Assembly (NCBI GenBank): GCA_002311645.1
Contig: DBYW01000047.1
Location: forward strand, 1-36,422
Source: Bacteroidales bacterium UBA1176
Lineage (GTDB): Bacteria; Bacteroidota; Bacteroidia; Bacteroidales; WCHB1-69
DNA length: 36,422 nt
Reading direction: 5' to 3'
The position numbers and the translations under genes are program-made. This document shows, piece by piece, positions 33,359 to 36,422 of this stretch. Below the pieces are notes generated by a model. It was given only the letters and a program-made list of their open reading frames with translations. It was not told where the DNA came from and ran no database searches. Numbering within the stretch: position 1 is the stretch's first letter; the number at the start of each line of letters is the position of its first letter.

Positions 33359-34210
33359 ATGAATATGAAAAACCTCAACCTTTTGATGGTCCTTGCGACC
33401 GTGATGCTGACCGCCGTCTCTTGCGGTTCCAAGAAAGAAACTCCGAAAGAGGAAACTCCTAAGATGCTGGTCCTCTACTACTCCCAGACGGGCAACACCA
33501 AGGCCGTGGCGGAAGAGATTGCCACGAAGTTGGGTGCCGACATCGAAGAGATTGTTATGGTGAACCCCTATGATCCGGATTTTCAGGCCACCATCGATCG
33601 TTGCATGAAAGAGCGTGAACAGGGAATCATCCCTGAAATTCAGCCCGTCAAGGCTGACATTGCCGCTTATGACGTCATCTTCCTCGGATTCCCTGTCTGG
33701 TTTGGCACCTACGCACCGCCCGTGCAGAAGTTCCTCCTCGGCGCCGACCTGAGCGGCAAGAAAATTGTGCCGTTCTGCACCTTCGGCAGCGGTGGCTTGG
33801 AATCCAGCGTGAATGATTTGAAACAGGCCGCACCCAATTCAGAAATCATGCCCGGTTATGGTGTCCGTGCCGCACGTTTGGAGGCTATGCCCAAGGAACT
33901 GGATATTTTTCTAAAAACCAGTGGTTTCCTCGAAGGCGAAGTGATCCAGTTAGAGGCGTTTGAACAGCCACACGACGTGAGCGAGGAGGAAACCGCCATC
34001 TTCAACGCTGCCGTGGACGGCTACCCGATGCTGCACGCCAAGGCCAAGACAGTGGCCGTACGTTCCATACCTGATGGCAAGGAGTATCTCTTCACTGCCG
34101 TTGATCTTCCCCGCGAGGACAAACCCGATATGCCGCCCGCCGGCGAGATGAAAGTTTATGTGACGGTTGAGAACGGCCAAACTCCAGTGTTTACCAAAGT
34201 GATTCGCTAA
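33359..34210 (+). CDS. Flavodoxin-domain lipoprotein
   Basis: 283 residues. Start ATG at 33359; another ATG at 33365 is possible, and an upstream TTG lies in the promoter box. A lipoprotein signal with lipobox AVSC (C22) is followed by a Lys/Glu/Pro-rich linker and a flavodoxin fold: FMN phosphate loop SQTGNTK (42-48), VIFLGFPVWFGTYAPPVQKFL and VPFCTFGSGGLES as in flavodoxin_4-type proteins. The last 80 or so residues (from about DVSEEETAIFNAAVDG) form an extra domain of unknown type. A flavodoxin with a lipoprotein signal implies FMN redox chemistry outside the cytoplasm. It lies 1 nt before the methyltransferase gene. Confidence 0.9.
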   Translation: MNMKNLNLLMVLATVMLTAVSCGSKKETPKEETPKMLVLYYSQTGNTKAVAEEIATKLGADIEEIVMVNPYDPDFQATIDRCMKEREQGIIPEIQPVKADIAAYDVIFLGFPVWFGTYAPPVQKFLLGADLSGKKIVPFCTFGSGGLESSVNDLKQAAPNSEIMPGYGVRAARLEAMPKELDIFLKTSGFLEGEVIQLEAFEQPHDVSEEETAIFNAAVDGYPMLHAKAKTVAVRSIPDGKEYLFTAVDLPREDKPDMPPAGEMKVYVTVENGQTPVFTKVIR

Positions 34211-34211
34211 G

Positions 34212-34712
34212 ATGAACAAGCTCCGAGAGACATTCGGTTATACCCTCGGCTTCGTGCTGTTTGTGGTGCTGATTCCCGTAATCATGTGGCTCTGCTCCAA
34301 GATGCCACCCTTCAGTTGGCCACATCCCTTTTTAGCAGGCATCGCCATCTTTTGTGCCATCGATGGTCTGTTCTTGAGCATTTGGGCTATCGTCTATATG
34401 CGTCGCGTGGGCGATGGCAACCCGATGGACGCCTTTGGGCACGAGGTGGCCCCTCGCACCAAGCACCTGATGACCGACGGTCCCTACCGCCTCAGCCGCA
34501 ACCCGATGTTGTCCGGCATATTCGTTTATTTGATAGGCTGTTGCTGTTGGCTTTGGACCTGGCAGTCGGTAGTGGTGTTTGCCGTATTTGTGGCCATTAT
34601 GCTCGTGCAAGTGCGTACGGAAGAAGAACGTCTCCGCCGCGACTTCGGCGAAGAGTACGAGGAGTATTGCAAGAGGGTGGGAAGGTTTTTGCCCTTCAGG
34701 TTATGGCCATAG
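34212..34712 (+). CDS. Integral membrane methyltransferase, isoprenylcysteine/phospholipid type
   Basis: 166 residues with about four membrane spans (10-28, 40-62, 100-116 and 118-135). The C-terminal signature GPYRLSRNPMLSG with RTEEERLRRDFGEEYEEYCKRVGRFLPF is that of the ICMT/PEMT-like SAM-dependent membrane methyltransferases. In bacteria these act on lipids or unidentified small molecules, since there is no prenylated-protein substrate. It follows the flavodoxin lipoprotein gene by one base (TAAGATG), so they are co-expressed. The substrate is unknown. The 144 nt after it hold no recognised feature. Confidence 0.88.
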   Translation: MNKLRETFGYTLGFVLFVVLIPVIMWLCSKMPPFSWPHPFLAGIAIFCAIDGLFLSIWAIVYMRRVGDGNPMDAFGHEVAPRTKHLMTDGPYRLSRNPMLSGIFVYLIGCCCWLWTWQSVVVFAVFVAIMLVQVRTEEERLRRDFGEEYEEYCKRVGRFLPFRLWP

Positions 34713-34856
34713 AGAGTGTGTCTTTGGGTTCACCAAATCCTTGCAAGTGGAGCACGACCGTAAAAGATCAATTATCCTATTGAGGGGTGCTGAAATTCTC
34801 TATAATAATGCTTCAGGTCTTTTTCAACAAAAATGTCTCGAATTTTACCATCAATA

Positions 34857-35648
34857 ATGAAGCAACAGAAGCTCTCCGCTTCCGACACCATCGCCTACCT
34901 TGAATCCCTCCGCAACGAAAAGCAGCGGGCGGTGCTGATGCGGTTCTTCAAAACGGGGCCGGGACAGTATGGCGAGGGCGACGAGTTCCTCGGGTTGAAG
35001 GTGCCGCAGACTCGCGAGGTGGTGAAGGCCGTCGCCAGGGATTTTCCGCTTGACGAGGTGCCCGAACTGCTGATGTCGAAGTGGCACGAGGTGCGGCTCT
35101 GCGGGCTGCTGATCCTCGTTGCGAAGTTCGAAAAATCAGCCACGAAACGCCTTGCTGCTGATGCGGAAGCAGCACGCCACCGGGACAAAATCCTAACTCT
35201 ATATTTGCAATACGCCGAACGGGCCAACAACTGGGATCTGGTGGATTTATCCACCCATAAGATATTGGGCAGCTGGCTGCTACTCCCCACTTTTCTCGGC
35301 GGTGACGAACTGGATTTGCACGAAGACTACAAGGTGCAAGTGATGGACGAATTAGCTGCCAGTCCTTGCCTCTGGAAGCAGCGAATGAGTATGGTCTGCA
35401 CGTGGAAAACCCTGCAACAGGGCGACTCGTGGTGGTGCTTGCGCTATGCCGAAACACACCTGCACCACCCGCACGACTTGATGCAGAAGGCGGTCGGCTG
35501 GATGCTCCGCGAGATGGGGAAACGTATCGATATGGATTTGTTGCGAGAGTTCCTTCAGCTGCACGCACACGAAATGCCCCGCACCGCTCTTCGCTATGCC
35601 ATCGAAAAGATGGATGACGAGGAACGGAGGATGTGGTTGGAGATGTGA
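34857..35648 (+). CDS. AlkD-like DNA alkylation repair protein
   Basis: 263 residues of the AlkC/AlkD HEAT-like repeat glycosylase family, which remove 3- and 7-alkylpurines from DNA. The conserved ANNWDLVDLS (123-132) supplies the Trp and Asp (W126, D130) that match W109/D113 of Bacillus cereus AlkD, and AVGWMLREMGKR (212-223) supplies the third aromatic (W215). GVPQTR-type segment LGLKVPQTREVVK is at about 45-57. The ATG at 34857 (MKQQKLSASD) is preferred; an ATG at 34833 would add eight residues. It is likely a single-gene unit. Confidence 0.92.
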   Translation: MKQQKLSASDTIAYLESLRNEKQRAVLMRFFKTGPGQYGEGDEFLGLKVPQTREVVKAVARDFPLDEVPELLMSKWHEVRLCGLLILVAKFEKSATKRLAADAEAARHRDKILTLYLQYAERANNWDLVDLSTHKILGSWLLLPTFLGGDELDLHEDYKVQVMDELAASPCLWKQRMSMVCTWKTLQQGDSWWCLRYAETHLHHPHDLMQKAVGWMLREMGKRIDMDLLREFLQLHAHEMPRTALRYAIEKMDDEERRMWLEM

Positions 35649-35664
35649 AAATCGAAATATTGCG

Positions 35665-35672
35665 TATTTTTG
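35665..35672 (+). promoter_or_regulatory. -7 box (TATTTTTG) for the EamA transporter gene
   Basis: TATTTTTGCAAA lies 34 nt before the ATG at 35707 and just after the alkD-like stop. Confidence 0.6.
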
Positions 35673-35706
35673 CAAATTCAAAAAACAATGATTATAACCT
35701 GTTCCT

Positions 35707-36422
35707 ATGTTCCTCGGTGAACTGATATCCTTGTTCGTTGCCCTTTCGTGGACCGCTACGGCACTCTTCGCCGAAGTGGGCTCGAAGCGTATGGGCTCGT
35801 TGCCGTTCAACACGATCCGGATGACGATGTCGCTGTGCTTCCTCGTCCTCACGCTCTGGTTGGTGATGGGCGTGCCGTACCCGCGCTACGCCGACGGCGG
35901 CACGTGGGGCTGGCTGCTGCTCTCGGGCGTGGTCGGCTACGTCATCGGCGACTACTGCCTGATGCAGGGCTACATCCACATCGGGTCGCGCTTCGGGCAG
36001 CTCTTTATGACCCTTTCGGCCCCCACAGCGGCACTCACGGGGCGGATTCTCCTTGGCGAGCAGATGCGCCCGGTTGCCATCCTCGGAATGGTGGTCACCC
36101 TGAGCGGCATTGCCCTGTCGATTCTCTCGAAAAACGATGATTCGGAGCATCACGGACTGCATTTCAAGCTGCCCGCCAAGGGCATCTTCTACGCGGCGAT
36201 GGCCGGCATCTGCCAAGGTTTCGGGCTGGTGCTCAGCAAGATGGGGCTCCAGCACTACGACACGGCACTCGCGGCTCTCAACATTCCCCAAGACGCGGTC
36301 TTTGAGGGAGCGTTGTTGCCGTTGCCGGTCAGCATCTGCGTGCCCTTCGCCGCCACCACCATCCGCGCCTACATCGGACTGGCGGGCTTCTTCCTGTCGT
36401 TGATGCTGTTCAGCAAGGACGG
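35707..36422 (+). CDS. EamA/DMT-family transporter, C-terminus cut by window edge
   Basis: 238 codons from the ATG at 35707 without a stop. Inner-membrane drug/metabolite transporter superfamily protein. It starts MFLGELISLFVALSWTATALFAE, then GSLPFNTIRMTMSLCFLVLTLWLV, WGWLLLSGVVGYVIGDYCLMQGYIHIGSRFGQLFMTLSAPTAALTGRILLGEQMRPVAILGMVVTLSGIALSIL: the first EamA repeat with the conserved helix-helix GE end. The second repeat begins KGIFYAAMAGICQGFGLVLSKMG and is still open at the end. The substrate is unknown. This segment has visibly higher G+C at third positions than its neighbours. Confidence 0.9.
   Translation, partial: MFLGELISLFVALSWTATALFAEVGSKRMGSLPFNTIRMTMSLCFLVLTLWLVMGVPYPRYADGGTWGWLLLSGVVGYVIGDYCLMQGYIHIGSRFGQLFMTLSAPTAALTGRILLGEQMRPVAILGMVVTLSGIALSILSKNDDSEHHGLHFKLPAKGIFYAAMAGICQGFGLVLSKMGLQHYDTALAALNIPQDAVFEGALLPLPVSICVPFAATTIRAYIGLAGFFLSLMLFSKD

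Noticed and set aside
32989..33462. Plus-strand open frame of 157 codons upstream of the flavodoxin gene
   Set aside because: It runs antisense through the bcp remnant, then over the divergent promoters and into the flavodoxin signal peptide in another frame; no family match.
34713..34856. Possible gene remnant between the methyltransferase and AlkD-like genes
   Set aside because: I read all six frames by eye and found only short peptides with no family resemblance; unlike the bcp remnant, no collinear match emerged.
1..36422. CRISPR arrays, tRNA and rRNA genes, restriction-modification or other defence systems
   Set aside because: No regularly spaced direct repeats, tRNA-like cloverleaf blocks or defence-protein signatures were seen beyond the HigBA pair.

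Overview
The window reads as chromosomal DNA of a Bacteroidales (Bacteroidota) bacterium. Evidence: a type IX secretion C-terminal sorting domain on a giant surface protein; promoters of the Bacteroidota form TAnnTTTG, usually followed by C, upstream of most transcription units; long-form NusB next to DUF1573, YajC and YbbR proteins; lipoproteins with LNSC, LCAC, FASC and AVSC lipoboxes; and weak Shine-Dalgarno signals. I cannot name the genus. No tRNA, rRNA, CRISPR, prophage or insertion sequence was found.

Layout. 1-1628 (minus): Mrp-type Fe-S/P-loop ATPase followed by thymidylate synthase, which runs off the window edge. 1790-2552: a HigBA toxin-antitoxin operon with a palindromic operator at its promoter and its own terminator. 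2553-3029: non-coding, with a cluster of hairpin repeats. 3030-8857 (minus): two overlapping glycosyltransferase genes, an aminopeptidase P, a QueD-like enzyme and a CoA-disulfide reductase/rhodanese fusion. 8877-14498 (minus): an 1873-residue secreted repeat protein. 14701-17322 (minus): an ECF sigma factor leading a translationally coupled set of a single-pass membrane protein, an exported protein and a lipoprotein, with a further lipoprotein gene after it. 17520-19864 (minus): CoA-transferase and CNNM/CBS membrane protein. 19999-22014 (plus): M13 peptidase. 22156-26401 (minus): housekeeping cluster of a coiled-coil protein, nusB, DUF1573, yajC, ybbR, coaE and dtd. 26469-28115 (minus): alkaline phosphatase. 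28275-30169 (plus): Nif3-like and zinc-ribbon/coiled-coil genes. 30173-31486 (minus): miaB. 31580-32909 (minus): a second ECF sigma module. 33056-33251 (minus): a decayed bcp peroxiredoxin pseudogene that still faces a promoter. 33359-36422 (plus): lipoprotein flavodoxin, membrane methyltransferase, AlkD-like glycosylase and a partial EamA transporter.

How it fits together. Most genes are core metabolism, RNA modification and envelope biogenesis. The accessory interest lies in the two ECF sigma modules with uncharacterised membrane or exported partners, the T9SS cargo built from duplicated modules, the HigBA locus, a flavodoxin that seems to be exported, the peroxiredoxin remnant, and short palindromic repeats scattered between genes. 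One family is present as two 28-bp copies 23 kb apart, and one of these supplies the stop codon of the aminopeptidase gene. I did not find a clearly new multi-gene system. The strongest non-obvious signals are the bcp pseudogene with its inverted divergent promoters and the palindromic repeats.
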